From Actinomadura geliboluensis (GTDB taxonomy: Bacteria; Actinomycetota; Actinomycetes; Streptosporangiales; Streptosporangiaceae): 34,569 nucleotides of DNA. Of this stretch, positions 16,520 through 24,030 are shown one piece after another (position 1 is the first letter of the stretch; every line of letters begins with the position of its first letter). A program made the translations under genes and the position numbers. The DNA is taken from positions 1 through 34,569 of the forward strand of contig NZ_VCKZ01000036.1 in NCBI RefSeq assembly GCF_005889745.1, read 5' to 3'. The notes under the pieces were generated by a model. That model worked only from the letters and a program-made list of their open reading frames with translations. It did not search any database and had not been told where the DNA came from.

Positions 16520-17562
16520 CAGGCGAGCCCGCGCGCTTCGCGGTGCGGCTCGCCCCGGTACCGCGACGGCTTCCCGTCGATGTGCAGCGCCTTCCACAGC
16601 CGCTTGGCGGCCGGCGTCATCAGCCCGAGGTCGTCGGCGAGCTTGCGCATGTCGCCGAAGTACCCGGAGAGGATCGCGCGCGAGTGCGGGCTGCGCCAGA
16701 ACGCCTCCCGGTAGACCTCGCGCGGGATGCCGAACTGCTTGGCGAACGAGCGCGGCGGCGTCATGATCTCCCCGGCCAGCCAGCGCATCGCGAGGGGGAA
16801 CGCCAGCGCGCACGCCGCCCGGCTGCCCCGGCCCATCCGCGGGACGTGCACCCGCAGGAAGTCGTTGGCGAACGAGATGTGCCGCGCCTCCTCGGCGATG
16901 TGGATCTCCATCGTGCGCAGCATCGCCGGCGGGATGCGCTCGCCCGACCGGATGAGGGCCTTCTGGTAGTGGTCGATGGGCTCCTCGCCCGCCAGGATCC
17001 CGATGAACAGCACCACGTGCGCGTAGCCGCCCGCCACGCCGATCAGCGGCGACAGCCGCCGGAACCACGGCCGCATCCCGGGCACGTCCACGCCGATCCG
17101 GTTGACGAGCTCCTGGAACATCTGGATGTGGTTGCACTCCTCCGTCATCTCGTGGAGGCAGTAGCGGAACTCGGCCGACCCGTTGGGCAGCTTCATGATG
17201 TACTGCATCATTCCGCGGATCAGGATGCTCTCGAACGCCGCCCCGACCTTGATCGAGTTGGCCATCCGCCACTTCCCGATCTCGATCTGCCGCTCCAGCG
17301 GCAGCTCCTGGTACCAGCGCGTCGCGCCCAGCGGGTCGATCTCCGGTGACAGCACCCAGCGCGGGTCGTCCGGGTCGAGGGCGAACTCCGGCGCGTCCCA
17401 GTCGATGTCGAGGAAGGGGTCGAAGCGCCGGTGCACCGACCCTTCGGACAGCGTCCGCAGCAGGTCCCGGTACGCCTGGTCGAACGGATCGGTTCCGGAG
17501 TTGATCGACCCGGTCTTGGCGGACCCGGTGTTGGTGGACCCGGTGTTGGTGGACAGCGTCAT
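16519..17562 (-). CDS. AurF-like diiron oxygenase (Rv0885-type)
   Basis: This 347-residue protein is of the p-aminobenzoate N-oxygenase AurF / PF11583 type, a nonheme diiron enzyme of ferritin-like fold. Predicted iron ligands are E111, E142, H145, E194, H221, E225 and H228. The last three keep AurF's H-x3-E-x2-H spacing, and EECNH keeps E-x2-H. AGGAGG precedes ATG 17562, which I prefer to the frame start at 17661 because the promoter lies in that interval. Residues about 6-22 are a pentapeptide repeat (NTGST type). The partner reductase is encoded immediately downstream with overlapping start and stop. Substrate unknown: homologues oxidise amines, but fatty-acid-like substrates are also possible. 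Confidence 0.88.
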   Translation of the reverse strand: MTLSTNTGSTNTGSAKTGSINSGTDPFDQAYRDLLRTLSEGSVHRRFDPFLDIDWDAPEFALDPDDPRWVLSPEIDPLGATRWYQELPLERQIEIGKWRMANSIKVGAAFESILIRGMMQYIMKLPNGSAEFRYCLHEMTEECNHIQMFQELVNRIGVDVPGMRPWFRRLSPLIGVAGGYAHVVLFIGILAGEEPIDHYQKALIRSGERIPPAMLRTMEIHIAEEARHISFANDFLRVHVPRMGRGSRAACALAFPLAMRWLAGEIMTPPRSFAKQFGIPREVYREAFWRSPHSRAILSGYFGDMRKLADDLGLMTPAAKRLWKALHIDGKPSRYRGEPHREARGLA

Positions 17563-17636
17563 CGAGACCTCCTCGTCGTGGCGGATCCCGTCTGGCCCGC
17601 GGCGCGGCCGGCGTCGCGGGCCCGGCCCTGATGCGG

Positions 17637-17665
17637 AATTTACTGAGACACTGTGTCCCATGCAA
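17637..17665 (-). promoter_or_regulatory. Promoter of the diiron oxygenase-reductase operon
   Basis: On the minus strand TTGCAT (17665-17660) and TAAATT (17642-17637) are separated by exactly 17 bases, a good housekeeping-type promoter. The spacer is largely filled by the palindrome listed separately. The start point should fall about 70 bases before ATG 17562. Confidence 0.6.
17645..17659. promoter_or_regulatory. TetR-type operator in the promoter spacer
   Basis: GAGACACTGTGTCCC contains the perfect palindrome GACAC-T-GTGTC (17647-17657), extended to 7-base arms with one mismatch. It sits between -35 and -10, where a bound dimer would block RNA polymerase. The TetR gene at 14287, next to the same operon, is the obvious candidate to bind it, although its identity as the binder is inference. 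Confidence 0.6.
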
Positions 17666-17691
17666 GACGTCGGGCGCGGATGAGCCCGACG

Positions 17692-18984
17692 TCACGTCCG
17701 CGCGGCGACCTGCTCCTCGGCGGCCTGTTCCTCGGTGGCCTGGCCGACCGGAGTGCCGGACGCGGCGGGCATCCCGACGGCGTGCGGCGGCAGAACGCGC
17801 TCGGCGCACAGCAAGATGACCGCGCCCGCCAGCACCATCAGCGCCAGGACCGCCCACAGCTGCCATGGCCCCGCCTCCAGCAGGAACCCCAGGAGCAGGG
17901 GCGCGATCGTCCGGCAGAGCGACCAGGACGATTGGTAGACCGACAGGTACCGTCCGCGCAGATGGTCGGGTGCGGCCTGGACGGACAGACCCTGCGCGGG
18001 CACCGAGTGGATGAGCTCACCGGCCGTGTAGAGCACCGCGATCGCCAGGACGGCGGCGATGGCGTACGCGCCCCCGAACAGTTGCGGGACGAGCGCGAAG
18101 GCGGCGAAGGACAGCCCGAACACGGCCGCGCCGAGCGCCGCGCTGCGCGTGCGCCTGCCCCGCATCGTCAGGCGCGCGATCGGCACGCCGAGCGCCGCCA
18201 CCAGGACGGTGTTGAGCGCGAACACGCCTCCCGCCAGGGCGTCGGGCAGGCCGACGTCGCGGGTCAGGAAGACCGGCAGGGCCATGGCCTGGGTCGTGTA
18301 GCCGAAGGCGATCAGGAAGTTGGCGGCGGCGATGAGCAGGTAGGGCCGGTCGGCGAGCACCTGCCGGTAGCCCTGGCGTTCCTCCCTCCGCCGTCCGGCG
18401 CCTCCGCGGACGGCCGGGATCCGGGCCACGAGCACGGCGGCGAGCAGGAACAGCGCGGCCAGGACCATCGCGGCGGTGAGGAAGCCGCCGTTGCCGTTGA
18501 ACGCCAGCAGACCGGCCGCCGCCAGGCTGCCCAGGCCCATCCCGCCGTTGCGCAGGCTGCGGTCCCAGGCGAGCAGCCGGTCGCGTTCGGCGCCCTGAGC
18601 GATCTCGCCGATGAACGCGTGCTGGCTGGGCGTGGACGTCCACATCCCCACCGCGACCACCACGGCGACCCCGAGGAAGGAGAGGTAGGTGTCGGCGAAG
18701 GGGTAGGCGGCGAAGCCCGCCGCGCGCAGCACCAGCGCGATCATGACCATGCGCTTGGCGCCGAGCCGGTCGATGAGGGCGCCCGCGACCGGCATGAACG
18801 CCAGCGCGCACAGCCCGGCGAGGCTCAGCCCGGCGCCGATCGCCGTCAGCGACAATCCCGTCAGCGCGTGGACGAACAGCATCGTCAGCGGGACGTAGAT
18901 GCCGTCGCCGACCGAGCCGACGAGGGCGGCGGCGTAGAGGCGGCGGCGCGTGGACACCTCGGATTCAGCTGAAGTCGAGTGCAC
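17692..18984 (-). CDS. MFS transporter, probable drug or metabolite exporter
   Basis: This 430-residue membrane protein has about twelve hydrophobic helices. The motif A region reads PVAGALIDRLGAKRMVMIAL after helix 2, and a second copy-like stretch reads VPIARLTMRGRRTR in the middle, as in drug-efflux MFS proteins. It begins within the end of the DsbA-like gene: GTG 18984 overlaps that gene by 20 bases, while GTG 18957 would start 7 bases after its stop. Neither has a clear ribosome site, so the start is uncertain, but the two genes should share the MarR-controlled promoter at 19596-19624. The substrate cannot be read from sequence. Confidence 0.88.
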   Translation of the reverse strand: MHSTSAESEVSTRRRLYAAALVGSVGDGIYVPLTMLFVHALTGLSLTAIGAGLSLAGLCALAFMPVAGALIDRLGAKRMVMIALVLRAAGFAAYPFADTYLSFLGVAVVVAVGMWTSTPSQHAFIGEIAQGAERDRLLAWDRSLRNGGMGLGSLAAAGLLAFNGNGGFLTAAMVLAALFLLAAVLVARIPAVRGGAGRRREERQGYRQVLADRPYLLIAAANFLIAFGYTTQAMALPVFLTRDVGLPDALAGGVFALNTVLVAALGVPIARLTMRGRRTRSAALGAAVFGLSFAAFALVPQLFGGAYAIAAVLAIAVLYTAGELIHSVPAQGLSVQAAPDHLRGRYLSVYQSSWSLCRTIAPLLLGFLLEAGPWQLWAVLALMVLAGAVILLCAERVLPPHAVGMPAASGTPVGQATEEQAAEEQVAART

Positions 18985-19588
18985 CCCGAGCCCGCTTCAA
19001 CTCGGCGAACGCGTCCATCTCGGCCAAAGTCTTCAGGGACCGGAACAGCCGCACGGCCTCCTTGCCCTTCGGGGTGGCGCTCAGGACGGGCCCGAAGAAG
19101 GTCGCGCCGTCCAGGGTGATGAGGGGTGTGCCGCCCTCCTCGCCTAGGGCGTCCTGCGCCGCCTGGTGCCTGGCCCGAAGAGCGTCGTCGAACTCGTCCG
19201 TAGAGGCGGCTTCGGCCAGAGATGCAGGCAGCCCTAGCTCGTCCAGAGCTTCAGCGATGACCGCGCTGTAGTCCTTGTTGCGCTGCACGTGGATGCGGTT
19301 GCCGAGCGCCGTGTACAGATCGCGCAGGATCCCGGTGCCGTGCTGAAGCTCGGCGGCTGTGCAGACCCGGGCCGGTCCCCAGGCGCGGTCGTTGAACTCG
19401 CGGTACCAGGGCTCGATGTCGCGGTGCTCGTTGAGCACCGACAGGCTCATGATCCGGAAGCCGAGGTCGATCGGCTCCAGCCGCTCGACCTCCAGCAGCC
19501 ATCGGGAGGTGATCCAGGCGAACGGGCAGGCGGCGTCGAAGTAGCAGACGACCTGCGCGGACGCCGGCGACGCCAGATTATCTTCCAT
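18965..19588 (-). CDS. DsbA/thioredoxin-fold protein of the Rv2466c (mycothiol-dependent reductase) type, altered active site
   Basis: This 207-residue cytoplasmic protein has a DsbA-like thioredoxin fold. CYFDAACPFAWITSRWLLEV, MSLSVLNEHRD, WGPARVCTAAE, LYTALGNRIH, GTPLITLDG and FFGPVLSATPKG align with my memory of M. tuberculosis Rv2466c, a mycothiol-dependent reductase that activates nitro-prodrugs. That protein has CPWC; here the motif is C21-P-F-A24, leaving only the nucleophilic cysteine. A monothiol mechanism with mycothiol is still possible. Of two in-frame ATGs (19609 and 19588), the second is chosen because the -10 TATATT lies between them, 7 bases before it (leaderless). It is co-transcribed with the MFS gene and divergent from marR. 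Confidence 0.88.
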   Translation of the reverse strand: MEDNLASPASAQVVCYFDAACPFAWITSRWLLEVERLEPIDLGFRIMSLSVLNEHRDIEPWYREFNDRAWGPARVCTAAELQHGTGILRDLYTALGNRIHVQRNKDYSAVIAEALDELGLPASLAEAASTDEFDDALRARHQAAQDALGEEGGTPLITLDGATFFGPVLSATPKGKEAVRLFRSLKTLAEMDAFAELKRARGALDFS

Positions 19589-19617
19589 GGAAGCTAATAT
19601 AACTTCCATGGAAGATA
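19579..19617. promoter_or_regulatory. Double palindromic operator for the MarR regulator
   Basis: TATCTTCCATGGAAG (19579-19593) and its exact reverse complement (19603-19617) flank a 9-base AT-rich spacer. Each half contains the 12-base palindrome CTTCCATGGAAG. The two centres are 21 bases apart, two helical turns, so two dimers would bind the same DNA face. The site covers the minus-strand -10, part of the marR -10 and the start codon of the DsbA-like gene. Confidence 0.75.
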
Positions 19618-19624
19618 TAATCAA
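19596..19624 (-). promoter_or_regulatory. Promoter of the DsbA-MFS operon
   Basis: On the minus strand TTGATT (19624-19619) and TATATT (19601-19596) are 17 bases apart. The -10 ends 7 bases before ATG 19588, so the transcript should be leaderless. Both elements lie within or beside the MarR palindromes. Confidence 0.6.
19616..19621 (+). promoter_or_regulatory. marR -10 element
   Basis: A consensus TATAAT ends 6 bases before ATG 19628, placing the transcription start at or next to the start codon (leaderless). It overlaps the right arm of the palindrome, so autoregulation is expected. No good -35 was seen. Confidence 0.6.
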
Positions 19625-19627
19625 CGC

Positions 19628-20119
19628 ATGCAGCCCGACGCCACCGCCGCCATGGTCGCCCAGTGGAACCGCGAGCGCCCCGACCTCGACGCCACGCCGA
19701 TGCTGGTCGTCGGCCGGCTCTTCCGCCTCACCGACGAGGCCGACCAGCGGCTCCGCCCCCTCTTCGCCGCCGCCGACCTGGGCAACGGCGACTTCGACGT
19801 CCTCGCGGCACTGCGCCGCTCCGGCGCGCCCTACGCCCTCTCGGCGGGCGAGCTCAGCCGCACCGTCCTGGTCACCACCGGCGCCATCACCAAGCGGGTC
19901 GACCGGCTCGAGACCCGCGGCCTGGTGAGCAGAACCGTCGCCGAGAACGACTCGCGCGGACGCCTCGTCACCCTCACCCCCGACGGCATCGCCCTCACCG
20001 ACGAGCTCATCGCCGACCACCTGGACAACCAGCGCCGCCTGCTCGCTGGCCTCACCGAGCAGGAACGGGAGCAACTCGCCACCCTCCTTCAGCGGCTCGC
20101 CACGACGCTCGACTCCTGA
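19628..20119 (+). CDS. MarR family transcriptional regulator
   Basis: This 163-residue winged helix-turn-helix protein has a helical N-terminus, a recognition region LSRTVLVTTGAITKRVDRLETRGLV at about 77-101, and the wing with the family motif ENDSRGRLVTLTPDG. A C-terminal dimerisation helix pair follows. It contains no cysteine, so it is not a thiol-oxidation sensor of the OhrR type; a small-molecule ligand is more likely. It is transcribed divergently from the DsbA-like and MFS genes across the double palindrome, which it should bind to repress both sides. ATG 19628 is fixed by the TATAAT six bases upstream. Confidence 0.92.
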   Translation: MQPDATAAMVAQWNRERPDLDATPMLVVGRLFRLTDEADQRLRPLFAAADLGNGDFDVLAALRRSGAPYALSAGELSRTVLVTTGAITKRVDRLETRGLVSRTVAENDSRGRLVTLTPDGIALTDELIADHLDNQRRLLAGLTEQEREQLATLLQRLATTLDS

Positions 20120-20221
20120 TCGGCCCAAGGTCGGCAACGCGCGGCAAAGTCCTCGAAAATCGGCGGATGCCTGCGGCTCGTCCGAACACACCCAGGTGGA
20201 CGGACGAGCGGGAGCGTGCAC

Positions 20222-21634
20222 ATGCGTGGGGACGAGACGCGGGTCATCGAACCGCGAGGGGCGTACATCTGGGACGGCTGGGGGACCTGCCTGTCCTGGT
20301 GGGCCAACACCGAACTCGGCCGGCGCGACGACCTGGCCGCCGCCCTGTTCGGCCTGGACCCGGTGCACGTCGGCACCACCGGCGGCGAGGTCGAACTTCC
20401 CGGGCTGGGCCTGAACATCGTCCGCTACAACCTCGGCGCCTGCACCTGGACGGGCACCGGGATGGTCGAGTCGCCCGCCATCGTCCGCCGCAAGCAGATC
20501 GAGACGTTCGGCGACGGCGACGCCTGGAACCCCGACGCGGACCCGAACCAGCGGAGCATGCTCGCCAAGGCCCGCGACCACGGCGCCGACGCCTTCGAGA
20601 TGTTCTCCGTCTCCCCGCCCTGGTGGATGACGGTGACCGGGAACCCCTCCGGCGCCGAGCGCGGCGACGTCGACAACCTCGAGTTCGCGTACCAGGAGGC
20701 GTTCGCGGACTACATCGCCGCGGTCGCCCGGCACGCCCGCGACGAATGGGGCATCCGGTTCGGCTCGGTCGAGGCGTTCAACGAGCCGTCCCTCGCGTCC
20801 TGGCACGCGCGGCAGAACCAGGAGGGCTGCCACTTCACCCTGGGCGCGCAGGAAGCGGTCCTCGCCCACCTGCGCCGCGCGCTGGACGCCCGCGACCTGC
20901 CGGACGTGCTGATCGCCGCGTCCGACGAATGCCGCTACGCGGAGGCCACGGGCACCTGGAAGAACTTCACCGAGGACACCAGGCGCCTCGTCGGCCGCGT
21001 CAACGTCCACGGCTACGAGCGCGACGACGGCGGCCGCAGCCGCGCCGCCCTCCGCGAAGCCGTCGGCGCGGACACGCCCGTATGGCAGACGGAGTACTCC
21101 GAAGGCGAACCCGACGGCCTCACGATGGCTCTCAGCATCGGCCGCGACGTCCACCACCTGCGGATCCGCGCCTGGTCCTGCTGGCAGCCGGTGGAGGCCC
21201 TCGACTGGGGCCTGCTGGACGGCGAGTACGACGACGCCACCCCGAACCCGGCCGGCGGAGCGAACGGCACCCTCGAAGGCCGCGTCGGCGGCGTCAACCC
21301 GAAGTACTACGTCCTAGCCCACTACACCCGGCACATCAGACCCAACGCCCGCATCCTCGACTCGAACCACCCGCACACCGTCGCAGCCCACGACCCCACC
21401 ACCGGCCGCTTGGCCCTGGTCACCGCCAACGACAACAAGCCCCGCAACGTCACCTACGACCTGAGAGCCCTAACGGAGGACGCAAACCCCGTCCGCGCAT
21501 GGACGACCGACCCAACGTCCGCCCACCACTACACCCGCACCCCCGACACCCACCTGCAAGACGGCCGCCTAACAGTGACCCACGCCCCCAACACCGTCAC
21601 CACCCTGGAAATCGAAGACGTCCAAATCCCCTGA
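20222..21634 (+). CDS. Glycoside hydrolase family 30-like enzyme, endo-beta-1,6-galactanase type, no signal peptide
   Basis: This 470-residue enzyme has a (beta/alpha)8 barrel and a C-terminal beta-sandwich, as in GH30. GWGTCLSWWA near the N-terminus resembles the opening of endo-beta-1,6-galactanases. LNIVRYNLGA, MFSVSPPWWM, VEAFNEPS (E188, likely acid/base) and VWQTEYSEGE (E291, likely nucleophile) follow in the expected order, so catalysis should be retaining. There is no signal peptide, so it should act on imported oligosaccharide or on an unconventional substrate. GGGAG at 20210-20214 lies 7 bases before ATG 20222, preferred to GTG 20216. It starts 102 bases after marR. Linkage specificity is inferred from the motif only. 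Confidence 0.85.
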   Translation: MRGDETRVIEPRGAYIWDGWGTCLSWWANTELGRRDDLAAALFGLDPVHVGTTGGEVELPGLGLNIVRYNLGACTWTGTGMVESPAIVRRKQIETFGDGDAWNPDADPNQRSMLAKARDHGADAFEMFSVSPPWWMTVTGNPSGAERGDVDNLEFAYQEAFADYIAAVARHARDEWGIRFGSVEAFNEPSLASWHARQNQEGCHFTLGAQEAVLAHLRRALDARDLPDVLIAASDECRYAEATGTWKNFTEDTRRLVGRVNVHGYERDDGGRSRAALREAVGADTPVWQTEYSEGEPDGLTMALSIGRDVHHLRIRAWSCWQPVEALDWGLLDGEYDDATPNPAGGANGTLEGRVGGVNPKYYVLAHYTRHIRPNARILDSNHPHTVAAHDPTTGRLALVTANDNKPRNVTYDLRALTEDANPVRAWTTDPTSAHHYTRTPDTHLQDGRLTVTHAPNTVTTLEIEDVQIP

Positions 21635-21642
21635 CGCCTCGC

Positions 21643-22845
21643 CTACTCCCGGTCACCCTTCTCGGTGGCGACTGCGGTGGCGGAGAGGAGGGTTGCGGCG
21701 GTGAGGGTGCCCCAGAGGGCGGCCGGGCCGTGGGAGGCGAGGGCGGAGATGGCCGCCGGGGAGACGGCGAGGCCGAAGCCCGTGGAGAGTTGGAAGCGGG
21801 CGAGGGCGCGTCCCAGGACATGGGCCGGGACGAGGGCGGTGACGAGGGCCGTGGCACTGCCGGCGTAGATGATCTCGCCGAGGGTGCAGACCACGGAGAC
21901 CGCGGCGACGGCCGGAGCACTCCAGCCGTGTCCCGGTGAGGTGACCGCGAGGAAGCCGAGGTAGGACGCGGCGAGCACCACGCCGGCGAGAGCCAGCACG
22001 GTCCGTCGGGGGAGGCGGGACAGCAGGACGGTGACCGGTACCTGAAGGGTGACCACCAGCACGGTGTTGGCCACGAAGATGGCCGCCGCCCACACCGGCG
22101 ACGCGTGCAACTGCGTCACCAGCACCAGGGGGACCGCGATTTCGGGAACGTTGAGGCAGAAGACGTAGACCACATTGGCGGCCAGCAGCGCGCGCATCCG
22201 TGGCGCGGGCGCCTCGCCCCTGTCCTCGGCCGGGGTGGCGGCCGGTCGCGCGTGCACATGGACCGACCATGCCAAGGCAGCCGCAGCGAGATAGGCGAGC
22301 CCGGTGACGGCAGCCAGCGCCTGCAACGCGGTGGTGCCGCCCGCCAGACATGCGGTGGCGAGGAGGGCTCCCACGCCCAGGCCGGCGTTGCGCAGGGCGC
22401 GGCCGGCTGCGAGAGCGGCGTCGCGTTCGCGGCCATGGGCGACCGTTGCCACGAGAGCCGCATGGGCGGCCGGCCATGCCTGGTTGCCGATGCCGAGAAA
22501 GAGCGCCGCCGTCGCGAACAACCAGGCGTGGCCCGCCGGAGTGGCCAGCAGCAGCGCCACGCCCAGCACCCGTACGAGCATCGACGCTGCCACGACCGTG
22601 CTGCGTGCGCCCCTGTCCAGCCATCGGCCGACCGCGGGCATGCACATCAGACCCACCACGACGCCGACCGTCATGGCGATGCCAGTTGCCGGCGCGGACA
22701 GCTCCAGCACCGTCACCCCGTAGAGCAGCAGGAAGGGCCGCAGCAAGCCGGTGCCGAGCGCGTCCACGGCCAGGGCGATGGCATAGCGGGGGCCTCCGGA
22801 GGCGCGGACGAGGGCACGCGGCTGGAGCTTGGTGGTGGTCGCCAT
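21643..22845 (-). CDS. MFS transporter divergent from an ArsR regulator
   Basis: This membrane protein of 400 residues has about twelve hydrophobic helices. The motif A-like loop is MPAVGRWLDRGARSTVVAAS, and LLSRLPRRTVLALAG marks the start of the second half. AHGRERDAALAAGRALRNAG resembles the central region of small-molecule exporters of the MFS_1 type. ATG 22845 is taken as start; GTG 22854 is also possible and neither has a strong ribosome site. The gene is divergent from the ArsR/DUF5937 regulator with a 17-base palindrome between them. The 8-base gap to the GH30 stop means the two genes converge closely. Substrate unknown. Confidence 0.88.
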   Translation of the reverse strand: MATTTKLQPRALVRASGGPRYAIALAVDALGTGLLRPFLLLYGVTVLELSAPATGIAMTVGVVVGLMCMPAVGRWLDRGARSTVVAASMLVRVLGVALLLATPAGHAWLFATAALFLGIGNQAWPAAHAALVATVAHGRERDAALAAGRALRNAGLGVGALLATACLAGGTTALQALAAVTGLAYLAAAALAWSVHVHARPAATPAEDRGEAPAPRMRALLAANVVYVFCLNVPEIAVPLVLVTQLHASPVWAAAIFVANTVLVVTLQVPVTVLLSRLPRRTVLALAGVVLAASYLGFLAVTSPGHGWSAPAVAAVSVVCTLGEIIYAGSATALVTALVPAHVLGRALARFQLSTGFGLAVSPAAISALASHGPAALWGTLTAATLLSATAVATEKGDRE

Positions 22846-22886
22846 GGCGTCCACGGTGCGTTCGGCCGCCGGGCAGGCCGTGACGG

Positions 22887-22903
22887 TTGACGGACACCGT
22901 CAA
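22887..22903. promoter_or_regulatory. Palindromic operator between MFS and ArsR genes
   Basis: TTGACGG-ACA-CCGTCAA has perfect 7-base arms. It is placed in the divergent intergenic region, 41 bases upstream of the regulator ATG and 41 bases upstream of the MFS ATG. The left arm begins with a consensus-like -35 (TTGACG), so a bound regulator could block promoters in either direction. Confidence 0.6.
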
Positions 22904-22944
22904 TCGACGCGTGCGCCGGCCGTCCGACCAGCGATGATGGGGGG

Positions 22945-24030
22945 ATGACGTTGAGGATCGACATCGGCGGCCCGGCGTCCGGGCGGCTGCGGTTCGCCGT
23001 CTCCCCGCTGGCCGAGCTGACCGCGATGCTGCACGTGCTGGCCGAACCCGGGCACCACCCGCAGCACGCGGGCTGGGCCGGGGACGTCTGGGCCGGGCTG
23101 GCGCCGGAGCTGGCCGAGCGGCTCAGGGAGGCGGAGTTCCTCTGGCGTTCCTCACGAGCCGACTTCCTGGTCCCCGCCCGTCCCCGTCCGACCCTCGCCG
23201 AGGATCTGGACGGTGTGGACCGGATCGACGATGAGACCTATGTGACCGCCGCGCTCATCACCACCTGCGGCAGCAACCGGGTCCACTTCACCGGGCCGTC
23301 GCCGCTCGCCGACGCGACGGCCCGCGAACAGGCCCTGGACCGAGCCCAGGCCCGCGGCGCGCTCCAAGAGGCTTTCGCGGAGCGGCTGCTCGCGGACCCG
23401 GCCGCCGTGCGAGCACGAGTACGCCACACCCTCGAACAATGCGCCGAGGCATTCTTCGACGCCGCCTGGACGAGCGTCGCCGTGCAACTGGCTACCGACC
23501 TGCGCCTGAAGAACGACCTGCTGAAGCGCCAGGGCATCGGGGCGGCGCTCGCATCGGTCTCCAGCGCCGTGACCCTGGCACCGGACGGCGACCACATCAT
23601 CGTGGACAAGCTGCAGGACAACGCGACCACCGCCCACGACACCGGGGTCACCTTCCTCCCCAGCGTCTTCGGCCGCCCGCACCTGGTGGCGGTCCACGCG
23701 CCCGGCTGGCGACCGGTGGTGCAGTACCCCGTGGCGGAGGCGAGCCCACCGGAGCCGATATCACTGGAAACGGTCACGCGACGGCTGGACGCACTAGCGC
23801 ATCCGGTACGGCTGCGACTGCTCCGCACCCTGGCCCGCGGCCCCCACACCACCGGCGAACTGGCCCAAGCCTGGGAACTCACGCCCCCCGAGGTGTCCCG
23901 CCACCTCGCCGACCTGCGCCGCGCCGGCCTCCTCACAGCCCGGCGGCAAGGACGGTACGTCCGCTACACCCTCAACCAGCCTGAACTGACAGCGCTAGGC
24001 CCCGACCTACTGGCCGCCCTACTGCGCTGA
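22945..24030 (+). CDS. ArsR-family regulator with DUF5937 N-terminal domain
   Basis: This 361-residue protein is much longer than a plain ArsR (about 100 residues). The first 260 residues match the DUF5937 type: RLRFAVSPLAELTAMLHVLAEP, AEFLWRSSRADFL, and a middle region with LLADPAAVRARV and VTFLPSVFGRPHLV. The C-terminal 95 residues are a winged helix: RRLDALAHPVRLRLLRTLAR, then TTGELAQAWELTPPEVSRHL and the wing GLLTARRQGRYVRYTLN. No CxC metal site is seen, so metal sensing is unlikely; the N-terminal domain probably binds a ligand. Actinomycete genes of this type often sit divergent from an MFS exporter, as here. ATG 22945 follows a GGGGGG stretch. Confidence 0.88.
   Translation: MTLRIDIGGPASGRLRFAVSPLAELTAMLHVLAEPGHHPQHAGWAGDVWAGLAPELAERLREAEFLWRSSRADFLVPARPRPTLAEDLDGVDRIDDETYVTAALITTCGSNRVHFTGPSPLADATAREQALDRAQARGALQEAFAERLLADPAAVRARVRHTLEQCAEAFFDAAWTSVAVQLATDLRLKNDLLKRQGIGAALASVSSAVTLAPDGDHIIVDKLQDNATTAHDTGVTFLPSVFGRPHLVAVHAPGWRPVVQYPVAEASPPEPISLETVTRRLDALAHPVRLRLLRTLARGPHTTGELAQAWELTPPEVSRHLADLRRAGLLTARRQGRYVRYTLNQPELTALGPDLLAALLR

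Noticed and set aside
18965..21157. Long N-terminal extension of the DsbA-like frame
   Set aside because: The part beyond 19588 is antisense to marR and GH30; the promoter and leaderless start fix the real beginning.
19663..21939. 758-codon plus-strand frame across marR and the GH30 gene
   Set aside because: Arg/Pro-rich out-of-frame reading; both genes have motif-bearing proteins in other frames.
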